Notes: generated by a model from the sequence alone, not told the origin. A stretch of DNA of 64,000 nucleotides from Albidovulum marisflavi (GCF_025751435.1 NZ_JAOWKY010000004.1:124001-188000), one strand, 5' to 3'. Shown: positions 17,397 to 26,795, counted from the first letter of the stretch. Translations and numbers: made by a program.

Positions 17397-17414
17397 TGTG
17401 CGGAAATCCGCACA
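17397..17414. promoter_or_regulatory. perfect 16-of-18 palindrome upstream of dctP (probable DctD operator)
   Basis: TGTGCGGAAATCCGCACA is two perfect 8-base arms around AA. It begins immediately after the dctD stop and lies about 205 bases before the dctP start. An upstream activating site of this symmetry and spacing is expected for DctD-type regulators; no sigma-54 -24/-12 element was found downstream. It could also act as a hairpin at the 3' end of dctD. Confidence 0.6.
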
Positions 17415-17619
17415 TTGGGCACCATGCTCTGTGTGAAGTTTCGCCAACCACGCAAGGCGTGAAGTCGCGGTTCTGTCCCTAGTGTGTTGTAAATAAATAA
17501 TAAAAATGCAATTCACAGCCGCTTTATCGAAATCGTTGATTGCATCGCCCTCACGCGCATCCTTGGCTTGGGTCCACGGATCGCTCCGTGGGGCAATGGA
17601 ATACATACGGGAGGAACCG

Positions 17620-18627
17620 ATGATTAAGACCCTGACCACCATGACCGCCATGGCCGTCGCCCTGTCTGCTGGCGCGGCTCTGGCCTCGTCCGGCTGCGAC
17701 GACGGCGAGATCGTGATCAAGTTCGCCCACGTGACGAACACCGACAAGCATCCCAAGGGCATCGCCGCCTCGCTTTTCGCGGACCGCGTGAACAACGAGA
17801 TGGACGGCAAGGCCTGCATGGAGGTCTACCCGAACTCCACGCTTTATGACGACGATCAGGTGCTTGAGGCGATGCTGCAGGGCGACGTCCAGTTCGCCGC
17901 GCCGTCGCTGTCCAAGTTCGAGACCTTCACCAAGCAGTTCCAGATCTTCGACCTTCCCTTCATGTTCAGGGACATCGAGGCGGTCGACGGATTCCAGAAT
18001 TCGGAAACCGGCCAGAAGATGAAGGAATCGATGGTCCGCCGCGGGCTTCTGGGGATGGAATTCTGGCACAACGGCCTGAAGCAGATGTCGGCCAACAAGC
18101 CGCTCACGCTTCCCGAGGACATGCAGGGCCTAAAGATCCGCGTTCAGCCCTCGGACGTGATCGTGGCGCAGATGGAAGCGCTTGGCGCCTCGCCCCAGCC
18201 GATGGCCTTTGCCGAGGTCTACGGCGCGCTTCAGACCGGAGTTGTCGATGGCCAGGAAAACACCTGGTCGAACATCTACGGCCAGAAGTTCTACGAGGTG
18301 CAGGATGGCACGACCGAGACCAACCACGGCGTTCTTGACTACCTCGTCGTGACCTCGGTCGACTGGATGGACAGCCTGCCCGAAGACGTGCGGACCCAGC
18401 TCTCGACGATCCTGAACGAAGTGACGGTCGAGCGTAACGCGGCCGTCAACCAGGTCGACGCCGAGGCACGCCAGTCGATCCTCGACGCCGGCGGCGTGAT
18501 CCGCGAACTGACGGACGAACAGCGTCAGGCCTGGGTCGACGCCATGAAGCCCGTCTGGAACCAGTTCGCCGAGGGCGTGGGCCAGGATAACATCGACGTC
18601 GCGCAGTCCTTCAACGGCGGAAGCTGA
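17620..18627 (+). CDS. dctP: TRAP transporter periplasmic C4-dicarboxylate-binding protein
   Basis: A 335-residue periplasmic receptor. A signal peptide covers about residues 1-22 (MIKTLTTMTAMAVALSAG, cleavage near ALA-SS). The mature protein has VIKFAHVTNTDKHPKG, LKIRVQPSDVIV with the conserved arginine that pairs with the substrate carboxylate, and GVVDGQENTWSNIY, all DctP hallmarks. CGGGAGGAACCG precedes the ATG at 17620; a longer in-frame reading from 17506 has no signal peptide. The leader contains a perfect CCACGGA/TCCGTGG hairpin at 17574-17591. It delivers succinate, fumarate or malate to DctQM, encoded next. Confidence 0.93.
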   Translation: MIKTLTTMTAMAVALSAGAALASSGCDDGEIVIKFAHVTNTDKHPKGIAASLFADRVNNEMDGKACMEVYPNSTLYDDDQVLEAMLQGDVQFAAPSLSKFETFTKQFQIFDLPFMFRDIEAVDGFQNSETGQKMKESMVRRGLLGMEFWHNGLKQMSANKPLTLPEDMQGLKIRVQPSDVIVAQMEALGASPQPMAFAEVYGALQTGVVDGQENTWSNIYGQKFYEVQDGTTETNHGVLDYLVVTSVDWMDSLPEDVRTQLSTILNEVTVERNAAVNQVDAEARQSILDAGGVIRELTDEQRQAWVDAMKPVWNQFAEGVGQDNIDVAQSFNGGS

Positions 18628-18654
18628 TCCGAAGGCCGCACAGTGAACTCAATC

Positions 18655-18679
18655 CGGGTCCGGCATCAGGCCGGGCCCG
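18655..18679 (+). promoter_or_regulatory. intercistronic hairpin between dctP and dctQ
   Basis: CGGGTCCGGC and GCCGGGCCCG form a 10-bp stem with one G-U pair around a 5-base loop, without a U tract. Such hairpins usually protect the upstream message and reduce read-through, giving more binding protein than permease. Confidence 0.5.
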
Positions 18680-18703
18680 GCGTTTCCGGGGGAGGAGACG
18701 GGG

Positions 18704-19384
18704 ATGACCACCCGATATGTGCCGCAATCGCGGCTTGGCCGGTTCGTGCACGGCTTCGAGGAAACCTTCATCGCGATAATCCTTGGTGCGATGACGCTGA
18801 TCACCTTCGTCAACGTCGTGCTGCGCTACGTATTCAATTCGTCCCTGATCTGGGGACTTGAGGCGACCTCCATCCTTTTCGCCTGGCTGGTGCTTTTCGG
18901 GATGTCCTATGCCGTGAAGGTCACGGCCCATCTGGGTGTCGACGCGATCATCAACATCCTTCCCCATCGCGGCCGGCGCGTGCTTGCACTGGTGTCGGCG
19001 GCGCTTTGCCTGGCCTACGCCCTCCTTCTGCTGAAGGGTGCGTGGGATTACTGGGCGCCCTTTGGCGGATACCAGCAGACCGGCGGGCGCTGGTTCCCGA
19101 CGGGCTTCATAAAGACGCGGGATCAAGCCTGGTACGTGACCGAAACGATCCCGATGCTGGACTGGCTGCGCTTCATCGAGCCGGTGTTCAACCAGGGCGA
19201 AGTCTATGAAAAGCTGCCCCGCTTCATCCCCTACGCCATTCTTCCCATCGGCTGTGCTCTGCTCTTGTTCCGTCTGGTTCAGGCAACCGTGGAAATCGTT
19301 CGCGGCACCCGCAGCAGCCTGATCGTGAGCCACGAGGCCGAGGACGCGATCGAAGACGTCCGCCACATGAATTACGAGGAATAA
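18704..19384 (+). CDS. dctQ: TRAP transporter small permease subunit
   Basis: A 226-residue membrane protein with four transmembrane helices (about residues 20-42, 55-75, 95-115 and 175-200). The RYVFNSSLIWGLEATSILFAWLVLFGMSYAVK segment, read in parts, carries the DctQ signature (N-x-x-LRYVF...E...F.WL). It has an extended loop between helices 3 and 4 rich in aromatic residues. GGGGGAGGAGACGGGG gives the ribosome binding site. It forms the membrane complex with DctM, which starts three bases after its stop. Confidence 0.92.
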   Translation: MTTRYVPQSRLGRFVHGFEETFIAIILGAMTLITFVNVVLRYVFNSSLIWGLEATSILFAWLVLFGMSYAVKVTAHLGVDAIINILPHRGRRVLALVSAALCLAYALLLLKGAWDYWAPFGGYQQTGGRWFPTGFIKTRDQAWYVTETIPMLDWLRFIEPVFNQGEVYEKLPRFIPYAILPIGCALLLFRLVQATVEIVRGTRSSLIVSHEAEDAIEDVRHMNYEE

Positions 19385-19387
19385 GAT

Positions 19388-20776
19388 ATGGAAGTTGTTC
19401 TTCTTTTCGTGATGGTCGTCGGGTTCATGCTGGTCGGCGTGCCGATCGCCGTCTCGCTTGGCCTTGCCTCGACGTTGTTCCTGCTGTGGTTTTCCGACAC
19501 CTCGCTGGCGTCCATCGCGCAGACGCTTTACCAGGCGATGGAGGGGCACGCGACCCTTCTGGCGATCCCGTTCTTCATCCTCGCATCCAGCTTCATGTCC
19601 ACGGGCGGCGTGGCCAAGCGGATCATCCGCTTTTCGATCGCCTGCGTTGGGCATCTTCCGGGCGGGCTGGCAATCGCCGGGGTCTTTGCCTGCATGCTGT
19701 TCGCCGCGCTGTCGGGGTCCAGCCCCGCGACTGTGGTCGCCATCGGTTCCATAGTCATCGCAGCCATGCGGCAGGTCGGATACTCCAAGGACTTCGCCGC
19801 CGGAGTGATCTGCAACGCAGGCACGCTTGGCATCCTGATACCGCCGTCGATCGTCATGGTCGTCTATGCCTCGGCCACCGATGTTTCGGTCGGGCGCATG
19901 TTTCTGGCGGGGGTGTTCCCAGGGCTTCTGGCTGGCGGCATGCTGATGGTAGCAATCCTTGGCATCGCGATATGGAAGAAGCTGCCCAAGGGCGAATGGC
20001 AGGGCTGGGGCGAAGTCGCCGAAAGCTTCGCCGAGGCGTTCTGGGGCTTGATGTTGATCGTCATCATCATGGTTGGGCTTTACGGCATTCCGGGCATAAC
20101 CGGAGCGATCTTCACGCCGACAGAGGCCGCGGCCGTCGCCTCGATCTGGGCCTTCATCGTCGCGACATTTGTCTATCGCGACATGGGGCCGCTGTCGAAA
20201 GAAGGCGGCAACATCAGCCTGTGGAGAAAACCGCAGGCGCTGATCACCGCCCTGGTCCATCCCGACACCAAGAACACGCTGTTCGAGGCGGGAAAGCTGA
20301 CCATCACGCTCATGTTCATCATCGCCAACGCGCTGATCCTCAAGCACGTTCTGACGGACGAACAGATCCCGCAAAAGATCGCGGCGGCAATGCTGGACGC
20401 GGGGTTCGGCAAGATCATGTTCCTGGTGATCGTGAACGTCATCCTTCTGATCGGCGGGCAGTTCATGGAACCCTCGGGGCTGATCCTGATTGTGGCGCCC
20501 CTGGTCTTTCCGATCGCCATCAACCTTGGCGTCGATCCGATCCACCTGGGCATCATCATGGTGGTGAACATGGAAATCGGGATGATCACGCCGCCCGTGG
20601 GCCTGAACCTGTTCGTGACCTCGGGTGTTGCGGGCATGTCGATGATGCGGGTGGTCAAGGCAGCACTGCCGTTCCTTGGCATCCTTTTCATCTTCCTGAT
20701 CATCGTGACCTATGTCCCGATCCTGTCCACCTGGCTTCCGACCGAGGTGATGGGGCCGGAAACCGTGGTCAGGTAA
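19388..20776 (+). CDS. dctM: TRAP transporter large permease subunit
   Basis: A 462-residue sodium-coupled permease with about 12 transmembrane segments. HATLLAIPFFILASSFMSTGGVAKRI, ALSGSSPATVVAIGSIVIAAM and GTLGILIPPSIVMVVYA, each read in parts, are DctM signature loops that form the substrate and sodium sites; MITPPVGLNLFVTSGVAGM near residue 400 is the second one. Length is slightly above the 430-residue norm because of an insertion near residues 200-280. It ends the dctPQM operon and overlaps the convergent eamA-like gene by 8 bases. Confidence 0.93.
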   Translation: MEVVLLFVMVVGFMLVGVPIAVSLGLASTLFLLWFSDTSLASIAQTLYQAMEGHATLLAIPFFILASSFMSTGGVAKRIIRFSIACVGHLPGGLAIAGVFACMLFAALSGSSPATVVAIGSIVIAAMRQVGYSKDFAAGVICNAGTLGILIPPSIVMVVYASATDVSVGRMFLAGVFPGLLAGGMLMVAILGIAIWKKLPKGEWQGWGEVAESFAEAFWGLMLIVIIMVGLYGIPGITGAIFTPTEAAAVASIWAFIVATFVYRDMGPLSKEGGNISLWRKPQALITALVHPDTKNTLFEAGKLTITLMFIIANALILKHVLTDEQIPQKIAAAMLDAGFGKIMFLVIVNVILLIGGQFMEPSGLILIVAPLVFPIAINLGVDPIHLGIIMVVNMEIGMITPPVGLNLFVTSGVAGMSMMRVVKAALPFLGILFIFLIIVTYVPILSTWLPTEVMGPETVVR

Positions 20777-21701
20777 CCTCTGCCGCCGCCCGGTTTGACC
20801 GGGCGGCGCGCCCTTGGGCGATCAGCACGCCGGCAAGCACGACCAGCGCCCCCAGGGCCTGTGCCCAGTTGAAGCCGCCGCCCAGGGCCCACGCGATCAT
20901 CATCACGTAGAAGGGGGCTGCGTTGAAGTGCATCGAGGCGATGCCAATCCCAAGCCGTTCGACCCCCATCAGCCACAGCAGGTGCGACAGGCCGATCGAT
21001 CCCATGCCGTAGAAAAGCGCGATCGTCAGCGCATCAGGATCGGTCAGCAGAACGCCCGCTGCCGCGCCAAATCCGTCGGCGGCGCTGCTGATCACGGTCA
21101 TGGTCAGGCCTGCCGCGACGAAGGGCAAGGCCGCGCGTCCGAGCGGTGAAAGCGGCGCAAGATCCACGACGGCCGCCCGCGATCCCCAGCAATAGATGAT
21201 GACGGACGCCAGCATGGCAAGCGCGCCAAGACCCAGGTTAAGGCTGCCAAGCCCCGCCGCGTAGGCCGCGGTTCCGCCCGTCAGCGTCAGAACAAGGCCC
21301 GCCACAAGCCGTCGGGTCAGGCGCCGGCCGTCAAGCAGACATTCAAGCGCGATGCCGATCACCGGTGTCGTGGCCGATACGATCGCGACGGTCACGCCGT
21401 CGGTGCGGCTTTGCGCAAAGGTCAGCAGGAAACTGGTCGCACCGAAGCCGACGGCGCCGATCAGGGCGACCCTGCGCCAGTGGATGCGCGGAAAATCCCT
21501 GCGCCCCTCAAACGCGAGCCAAAGCGGAAGAAGGAAGGCAGCAGCAAGCAACATCCGGAGCGTTGCAAGGTGCAGCGGGGCAACCTGTTCCAGCAGAACG
21601 TCGCCTGCGGGAAACCCGGCGGCCCAGATCAGCATGGAACCGGCGGCAATCACGTTGCCCTGGACTCCGGGTGCCGTGGGTCGTGGATGGCTTGCGAGCA
21701 T
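20769..21701 (-). CDS. EamA/DMT-family drug-metabolite transporter
   Basis: A 310-residue membrane protein with ten predicted transmembrane helices in two EamA repeats (AAGSMLIWAAGFPAGDVLLEQVAPLHLATLRMLL, read in parts, opens the first; the second begins near residue 155). Substrate unknown. The ATG at 21701 is preferred over the GTG at 21761, which would add a low-quality proline-rich extension. The 3' end overlaps dctM by 8 bases tail-to-tail, and a perfect GCCGCCCGG/CCGGGCGGC hairpin at 20785-20807 lies inside the last codons; it may help end transcription from both sides. Confidence 0.85.
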   Translation of the reverse strand: MLASHPRPTAPGVQGNVIAAGSMLIWAAGFPAGDVLLEQVAPLHLATLRMLLAAAFLLPLWLAFEGRRDFPRIHWRRVALIGAVGFGATSFLLTFAQSRTDGVTVAIVSATTPVIGIALECLLDGRRLTRRLVAGLVLTLTGGTAAYAAGLGSLNLGLGALAMLASVIIYCWGSRAAVVDLAPLSPLGRAALPFVAAGLTMTVISSAADGFGAAAGVLLTDPDALTIALFYGMGSIGLSHLLWLMGVERLGIGIASMHFNAAPFYVMMIAWALGGGFNWAQALGALVVLAGVLIAQGRAARSNRAAAEVT

Positions 21702-21798
21702 TTGGGTCGGGCCCTCGGGTTCCGGAAAAGGCCCGGGGATGGTCCCGCCTTTGCCTGTCACGGGCGCGTCCGTTCACGACGCGTGCGTGACGCAAATG

Positions 21799-22548
21799 TC
21801 AGGCTGAAGCCGCCGAAAGCGCCGCGACGATCGGGCCGAAGTCCTCGGCTTTCAGGCTTGCGCCGCCAACCAGCGCGCCGTCCACATTCGAAACCGCGAA
21901 GATCTCTGCCGCGTTTCCGGGTTTGACGGACCCGCCGTACAGCAGGCTGATATCGCTGCCCTGATCGAACCGCGCGACCAGTTGCGCGCGCAGGAAATCG
22001 TGAACCTCTGCGATCTGTTCCAAAGTTGGCGTGCGGCCCGTGCCAATGGCCCAGACCGGCTCGTAGGCGATCACCGTGTTGGCTGCGGTCGCGGTATCGG
22101 GCACCGATCCGGTGACCTGCACGGCGACGACATCAAGCGTGCGGCCCGCGTCACGGTCAGCCTCGGTCTCACCTACGCAGACGACGGCGATCAATCCGGC
22201 TGCGTGCGCGGCGTCGGTCTTTGCGCGAACGAGCGCGTCGGTTTCTCCGTGATCGGCGCGGCGTTCGGAGTGACCGAGGATCACATGAGTCGCACCCGCG
22301 TCAGCCAACATCGCGGCGGACACGTCCCCGGTGTGCGCGCCCGCAACGCCGGTGTGGCAATCCTGACCTCCGATCCGGACCGAGCGCCTGTCCGGAAGCG
22401 CCGCCGCAGCAGCGACAAGGGTCGCGGGCGGACAGATCAGGACGTCGCAGGCAGGGTCGGGAAAGGCAGACGCCAAGGCTTCGATCTGGGCAAGGTTGCC
22501 CTTTGTGCCGTTCATCTTCCAGTTCCCCGCCGCCAGTTTCCGCCGCAT
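21799..22548 (-). CDS. tpiA: triosephosphate isomerase
   Basis: Interconverts dihydroxyacetone phosphate and glyceraldehyde 3-phosphate. The 249-residue TIM barrel has AGNWKMNG (catalytic Lys, residues 7-14), ILGHSERR (catalytic His, about residue 93), [14 protein letters not shown] (catalytic Glu and mobile loop, about residue 165) and the phosphate-binding [11 protein letters not shown]. All catalytic residues are intact and length is normal. It is followed closely on the opposite side by the small TfoX-domain gene (10 bases upstream of its start), so it may be the last gene of a sufA-tfoX-tpiA transcript. Confidence 0.96.
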   Translation of the reverse strand: MRRKLAAGNWKMNGTKGNLAQIEALASAFPDPACDVLICPPATLVAAAAALPDRRSVRIGGQDCHTGVAGAHTGDVSAAMLADAGATHVILGHSERRADHGETDALVRAKTDAAHAAGLIAVVCVGETEADRDAGRTLDVVAVQVTGSVPDTATAANTVIAYEPVWAIGTGRTPTLEQIAEVHDFLRAQLVARFDQGSDISLLYGGSVKPGNAAEIFAVSNVDGALVGGASLKAEDFGPIVAALSAASA

Positions 22549-22558
22549 CCGCTGCCCC

Positions 22559-22885
22559 TTACTCCAGATGGTTCAAAGCTTCGGTCGCCAGATTGCAGGC
22601 CAGCGCCGGGTCGTCAAGCGCCGCATCGGGCAAACGGAAATAAGGCATGTCGACCGGCTTGCGGCCCGGACGCTGATATGACCAGCGCTCCCACCCTTCG
22701 GCGGTCAACCGATCCGAGAAGGGTCCGGCGGCCTTGAGCCACAGCGAGCCGTCCGAGTGGAGCAGGGCGAAGATCACGCCGCCCCTGTAAAGGCAGAGCC
22801 CACCCATCATCTTGCGTGTCGTCAGGGGACCGATTTGGTGGAAAAGGTCAAGCGCGAAGGCGATGTCGGCGTCCGAAACGCTCAT
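22559..22885 (-). CDS. TfoX N-terminal domain protein
   Basis: A 108-residue protein consisting only of the TfoX N-terminal domain: [28 protein letters not shown], read in parts, carries the MFGG-like turn and strand pattern of the family, and [20 protein letters not shown] closes it. Full-length TfoX (Sxy) proteins regulate competence in gammaproteobacteria; this single-domain alphaproteobacterial form has no proven role. Its ATG overlaps the sufA stop as ATGA, so the two are coupled. Confidence 0.82.
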   Translation of the reverse strand: MSVSDADIAFALDLFHQIGPLTTRKMMGGLCLYRGGVIFALLHSDGSLWLKAAGPFSDRLTAEGWERWSYQRPGRKPVDMPYFRLPDAALDDPALACNLATEALNHLE

Positions 22886-23250
22886 GCGTCGGCGCTGCCC
22901 GGCGCGTCCTTGAACTTGATGGATTCGCCGCAACCGCAGGCCTCGGCAACGTTGGGGTTGTTGAACCGGAAACCGCTTTCCAGCAACGATGACTCATAGT
23001 CGATCTCGGTGCCGAACAGGAACATCTGCGCCATCGGGGCGATCATCACCCGCGCACCTTCCTGTTCCACGACCTCATCCATGGGGCCGGCTTCCGCCGC
23101 AAACTCCATGGTGTATTCCATGCCCGCGCAGCCGCCCTTCTTGACGCCCAGCTTGAGCCCGAAGGAATTGTCGCGCGCCATCAGCCGCGTGATCTGGGCG
23201 ACCGCGCGGGGCGTGAGCGTGACCGGGGGCTTGCCGGGAATGCCAAACAT
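22882..23250 (-). CDS. sufA: A-type iron-sulfur cluster carrier (SufA/IscA/HesB family)
   Basis: A 122-residue A-type carrier that receives Fe-S clusters from the SUF scaffold and passes them to apoproteins. The three conserved cysteines are present in GVKKGGCAGMEY and ACGCGES. A hydrophobic patch between them (MAQMFLFGTEIDYESSLLESGF, read in parts) is typical. The internal ATG at 23250 is preferred because GGAGACGGAC precedes it; an in-frame ATG 12 bases upstream is an alternative. With the SufT-like gene 150 bases upstream it probably forms the end of a suf cluster whose core genes are outside the window. Confidence 0.88.
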   Translation of the reverse strand: MFGIPGKPPVTLTPRAVAQITRLMARDNSFGLKLGVKKGGCAGMEYTMEFAAEAGPMDEVVEQEGARVMIAPMAQMFLFGTEIDYESSLLESGFRFNNPNVAEACGCGESIKFKDAPGSADA

Positions 23251-23399
23251 GTCCGTCTCCATTTCCTCTTGAACCAATCTAATGGCCGGGACGACCGATC
23301 TCAAGCGGGGTAGGGCGCACCGATCATGTGATCCCGTTCACAGATTCGGGCGCAGCGAGCTTCACCTTGCCTGGCTGATGATGCGGTCCGGTTGGATGC

Positions 23400-23765
23400 C
23401 TACATGAACCCGAGTTCCAGACGCGCCTCGTCCGACATCATGTCCATGCCCCACTGCGGTTCGAAGGTCATTTCGACATCAACCTGCTTGACGCCGTCCA
23501 GCGGTTCGACCGCGTCGGCAACCCAGCCCGGCATCTCGCCCGCCACGGGGCATCCCGGCGCCGTCAGTGTCATGACAATGCTGACCTCGTTCTCGGGCGA
23601 AATCTCGATCGTGTAGATCAGGCCAAGATCGAAGATGTTGACCGGGATTTCGGGGTCGTAAACGGTCCGGCAAGCCTCAACCACGCTGTCGTAAAGCGGG
23701 TGGTCGGTGGTCGAGGGCTTGATCAGGGGCGCGCCTTCGATGGGCTCTTTCGGTTCGACTGTCAT
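23400..23765 (-). CDS. sufT: DUF59/MIP18-family Fe-S assembly protein (SufT-like)
   Basis: A 121-residue protein. YDSVVEACRTVYDPEIPVNIFDLGLIY, read in parts, is the DUF59 core (the DPE-x-P-V-N-IxDLGL motif), MTLTAPGCPVAGEMPGWV contains the conserved TxPGCP cysteine, and FEPQWGMDMMSDEARLELGFM is the usual C-terminus of the alphaproteobacterial SUF-linked subgroup. It helps mature Fe-S proteins. The sufA neighbour on the same strand supports this. Ordinary length, no oddities. Confidence 0.88.
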   Translation of the reverse strand: MTVEPKEPIEGAPLIKPSTTDHPLYDSVVEACRTVYDPEIPVNIFDLGLIYTIEISPENEVSIVMTLTAPGCPVAGEMPGWVADAVEPLDGVKQVDVEMTFEPQWGMDMMSDEARLELGFM

Positions 23766-23837
23766 GGTCTCTCGCTCGGTTCCTGAGCAAATATATAAGG
23801 AATGGAGCGGATCAGGTCCAGAGGCGAAAGGCCGGGG

Positions 23838-24719
23838 TCACGGCGTGGTGGCCTTGTGCCGCAGATGCGCGATCAAGTTCTGCATGTCCACGCGGCGCGC
23901 ACGACCGTGCGGCAGCACCACGACATAGGGCATTTGCATCGGCATTTGTGACGGGTGAATCTGCGTGAGTTTGCCGTTTTCGATGTCCGGTGCCGCCATC
24001 CGGTATTGGATCAGCGCGACGCCCAGGCCCGCGCGGGCGACGGCAAGCGCCATGCCGGACTGACCGACGCGGGTGCCGTGCGCCGGGTTGGCGATACGCG
24101 GGATGCCGGCGTGCGCGAAGAACCTGGCCCACGAAGGCTGCGTCACGTAGTTTGGGCCCCAGTGGGTGTGGATGAAATCCGACTCTTCCAGGTCCTCGAT
24201 CGCCTGGATTGCGCGGGTCGGGGCCGCCACGGCGATGATCGCGTCGGTGAACAGTTCTTCAATGTGATGGCCCGGATAGTAGGCGGCGCCGTAGGTCAGG
24301 CGAAGGTCGGCCCCGTCGCGTGCAAAGGCGACCGGATCTTCCTCGATGCGGATGTCGAGCCCGCCCGGCGTTCGGTACCCCTCAAGCGCCGGGGCCAGCC
24401 AGTTTTCCGCCACCGAGGGCAGGACCGAAAGAACCAGACGCGGGCGCGTGTTGCCTTCGCGGACCTGCTCGGCCAGTGCCGCGACATCGGAAAGCGCCTG
24501 TTCAAGCCGCGGATAGATCTCTCGTCCCGCGTCGGTCAGGAAAAGCTGGTTGCCTTGCCGCACGAACAGCCGCTTGCCAAGGAAATCCTCCAGATTGCGC
24601 ACCTGTTGGCTGACTGCGGCCGAGGTCACGCCCAGCTCGGCGCCAGCCTGAACGAAGCTCAGGTGTCGGGCCGCAGCTTCGAACGTGCGCAACGCGTTGA
24701 GGGGAGGAAGAGTGCGCAT
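23838..24719 (-). CDS. LysR-family transcriptional regulator (GcvA-like)
   Basis: A 293-residue regulator. LPPLNALRTFEAAARHLSFVQAGAELGVTSAAVSQQVRNLE, read in parts, is the winged helix-turn-helix; the remainder is a periplasmic-binding-type effector domain. The MRTLPPLNALRAFEAAARH-type opening is characteristic of the GcvA/TrpI subgroup. Start uncertain: neither the ATG at 24719 nor the one at 24749 has a good Shine-Dalgarno. It is divergent from the 2OG-Fe(II) oxygenase gene, 96 bases away, and is a likely regulator of it. Confidence 0.88.
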   Translation of the reverse strand: MRTLPPLNALRTFEAAARHLSFVQAGAELGVTSAAVSQQVRNLEDFLGKRLFVRQGNQLFLTDAGREIYPRLEQALSDVAALAEQVREGNTRPRLVLSVLPSVAENWLAPALEGYRTPGGLDIRIEEDPVAFARDGADLRLTYGAAYYPGHHIEELFTDAIIAVAAPTRAIQAIEDLEESDFIHTHWGPNYVTQPSWARFFAHAGIPRIANPAHGTRVGQSGMALAVARAGLGVALIQYRMAAPDIENGKLTQIHPSQMPMQMPYVVVLPHGRARRVDMQNLIAHLRHKATTP

Positions 24720-24815
24720 GGGATTGACCGCATATTTTCTTTTGGACATCGAAATTAAATACGGTTGCAAACTGGCTGTCACGGAACAAATGCTGGATCA
24801 AACAGAGAGGACGCC

Positions 24816-25601
24816 ATGCAATCCATCGTCGATCTTCATCGCTATCCCCTTGACCATCAGGAAAGCCCAGAGTGGCTGGCCCTCGTGGATCGCGCGAAGG
24901 CCGATCTGGCGCGCGAAGGCATGTTCAACCTGGATGGTTTCGTCCGTCCCGACATGTTGCGCGACGCGGTTGCCGAGCTTTCGCCGAAGTTCGCGGCCGA
25001 GGCTTTCACCCATAAGCGCCGTCACAACATCTATTTTCGCAAGACGATCGAAGGTCTTGCCCCCGATCATCCGGCGCTGCGAGAGGTCGAAACGATCAAT
25101 CGCACGCTGTGCGCAGATCAGGTCGGCGGCGCGATCAAGGCGCTGTACGAATGGCCCGCCTTCGCAGCCTTCCTTGCCGCGACCATGGACAAGCCGGCGC
25201 TCTACCCTATGGTCGATCCGCTCGCTGCGCACAACGTCATGTGCTACCAGGCGGGCGAGGGGCTGAACTGGCATTTCGACCGGTCCGAGTTCACCGTAAC
25301 GCTGCTGCTGCAGGCGCCTGATGCGGGCGGAGACTTCGAATACCGAAGCGATCTTCGAACCGACGACGATCCGAACTATGACGGCGTGGCGCGGCTGCTG
25401 AACGGCGCGGACCCCGAATTACGCCGCCTGTCGCTGAGCGCGGGCACCCTGAACGTCTTTCGCGGCAAGAACACGGCGCATCGCGTCACGCCTGTCCAGG
25501 GGGGCAAGGACCGGATCATCGCGGTCCTGACCTACTACGAACGCCCCGGCGCGCGCTTCACGGCAGAAGAGCAGATCGGATTTTACGGTCGAGCGGCCTG
25601 A
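24816..25601 (+). CDS. 2-oxoglutarate/Fe(II)-dependent oxygenase family protein
   Basis: A 261-residue protein of the double-stranded beta-helix oxygenase type. GLNWHFDRSEFTVTLLLQAP supplies the HxD iron ligands (about residues 151-153), KNTAHRVTPVQGGKDRIIAVL the distal His and the 2-oxoglutarate-binding Arg (about 223-235). AGAGAGGACGCC before the ATG at 24816 fixes the start; the reading from 24765 has no such site. Homologues occur beside LysR genes in roseobacters and act on small acids or amino acids, but the substrate here is unknown. Confidence 0.8.
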   Translation: MQSIVDLHRYPLDHQESPEWLALVDRAKADLAREGMFNLDGFVRPDMLRDAVAELSPKFAAEAFTHKRRHNIYFRKTIEGLAPDHPALREVETINRTLCADQVGGAIKALYEWPAFAAFLAATMDKPALYPMVDPLAAHNVMCYQAGEGLNWHFDRSEFTVTLLLQAPDAGGDFEYRSDLRTDDDPNYDGVARLLNGADPELRRLSLSAGTLNVFRGKNTAHRVTPVQGGKDRIIAVLTYYERPGARFTAEEQIGFYGRAA

Positions 25602-25664
25602 GGCGTGGCGATTTTTGCAAAGGTGAATAGGCAAGGCGAGTGGCTTGCGCTATAGGCGCGGGCC

Positions 25665-26795
25665 ATGACCCAGACCTTTTCCTTGACCATGGAAGCCACG
25701 GACGGCAAGGCCCGCACCGGCATCATCCGAACCCCGCGCGGCGAGATCCGGACACCCGCCTTCATGCCCGTGGGAACGGCCGGCACCGTCAAGGCCATGC
25801 TGCCCGAAAGTGTGCGTGCGACCGGGGCCGACATCCTGCTTGGTAACACCTACCACCTGATGCTGCGCCCCACGGCGGAACGCATCGCGCGTCTGGGCGG
25901 CCTGCACAAGTTCATGAACTGGGATCGCCCGATCCTGACTGATTCCGGCGGGTTCCAGGTGATGAGCCTTGCCGCGCTCAGGAAGCTGACCGAAGAGGGC
26001 GTGCGCTTTTCCTCCCATATCGACGGGTCCAAGCACATGCTCAGCCCCGAACGGTCGATGGAAATACAGCGGCTTCTTGGCTCGGACATCGTGATGTGCT
26101 TCGACGAATGCCCCGCGCTACCCGCTTCGATCGAGACGGTGGCGGATAGCATGCGGCTGTCGATGCGGTGGGCGGAACGTTCGAAGGCGGCGTTCGGCGA
26201 CCGGCCGGGGCACGCGCTGTTCGGGATCCAGCAGGGTGGCGTGACGCAGGACCTTCGTGCCGAAAGCGCCGAGGCGCTGCGCGCGATCGGGTTTGACGGA
26301 TATGCCGTCGGCGGCCTTGCCGTGGGAGAGGGGCAGGAGGCGATGTTCGGTGTCCTTGACTACGCCCCGGACATGCTTCCCGCGGACAAGCCGCGCTACC
26401 TTATGGGCGTGGGCAAGCCCGACGACATCGTTGGCGCGGTCGAACGCGGCATCGACATGATGGACTGTGTCCTTCCCTCGCGTTCGGGGCGGACGGGGCA
26501 GGCCTGGACGCGCCGCGGGCAGGTCAACATCAAGAACGCCCGCCACATGGACGATCCGCGCCCGCTGGACGAACACTGCACCTGTCCGGCCTGCCGCAGC
26601 TATTCGCGCGCATACCTGCACCACGTCTTCCGCGCTGGAGAGATGATTTCGGGAATGCTGCTGACCTGGCACAACCTGCACTACTACCAGGAATTGATGC
26701 AGGGTCTGCGCGACGCCATCGCCGGCGCGCGCCTGAGGGACTTCGTGCGTGACTTCCACGCCTTGAGGGCCGAGGGCGATATCGAGCCGATCTGA
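25665..26795 (+). CDS. tgt: queuine tRNA-ribosyltransferase
   Basis: Exchanges guanine-34 for preQ1 in tRNAs with GUN anticodons. The 376-residue enzyme has [27 protein letters not shown] with the catalytic Asp near residue 93, [17 protein letters not shown], the second catalytic Asp in MDCVLPSR, and the zinc site [16 protein letters not shown] near residue 305-320. All are intact and length is normal. It is followed by a convergent membrane gene seven bases away. Confidence 0.96.
   Translation: MTQTFSLTMEATDGKARTGIIRTPRGEIRTPAFMPVGTAGTVKAMLPESVRATGADILLGNTYHLMLRPTAERIARLGGLHKFMNWDRPILTDSGGFQVMSLAALRKLTEEGVRFSSHIDGSKHMLSPERSMEIQRLLGSDIVMCFDECPALPASIETVADSMRLSMRWAERSKAAFGDRPGHALFGIQQGGVTQDLRAESAEALRAIGFDGYAVGGLAVGEGQEAMFGVLDYAPDMLPADKPRYLMGVGKPDDIVGAVERGIDMMDCVLPSRSGRTGQAWTRRGQVNIKNARHMDDPRPLDEHCTCPACRSYSRAYLHHVFRAGEMISGMLLTWHNLHYYQELMQGLRDAIAGARLRDFVRDFHALRAEGDIEPI

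Noticed and set aside
17415-17619. A sigma-54 promoter for dctP
   Set aside because: I looked for TGGCAC-N5-TTGC between the palindrome and dctP and found no acceptable match; this agrees with the missing GAFTGA in DctD.
18611-20545. A 644-residue minus-strand frame opposite dctQM
   Set aside because: Composition is Asp, Arg, His and Gln rich without domains; it is the complement of two transmembrane permease genes.
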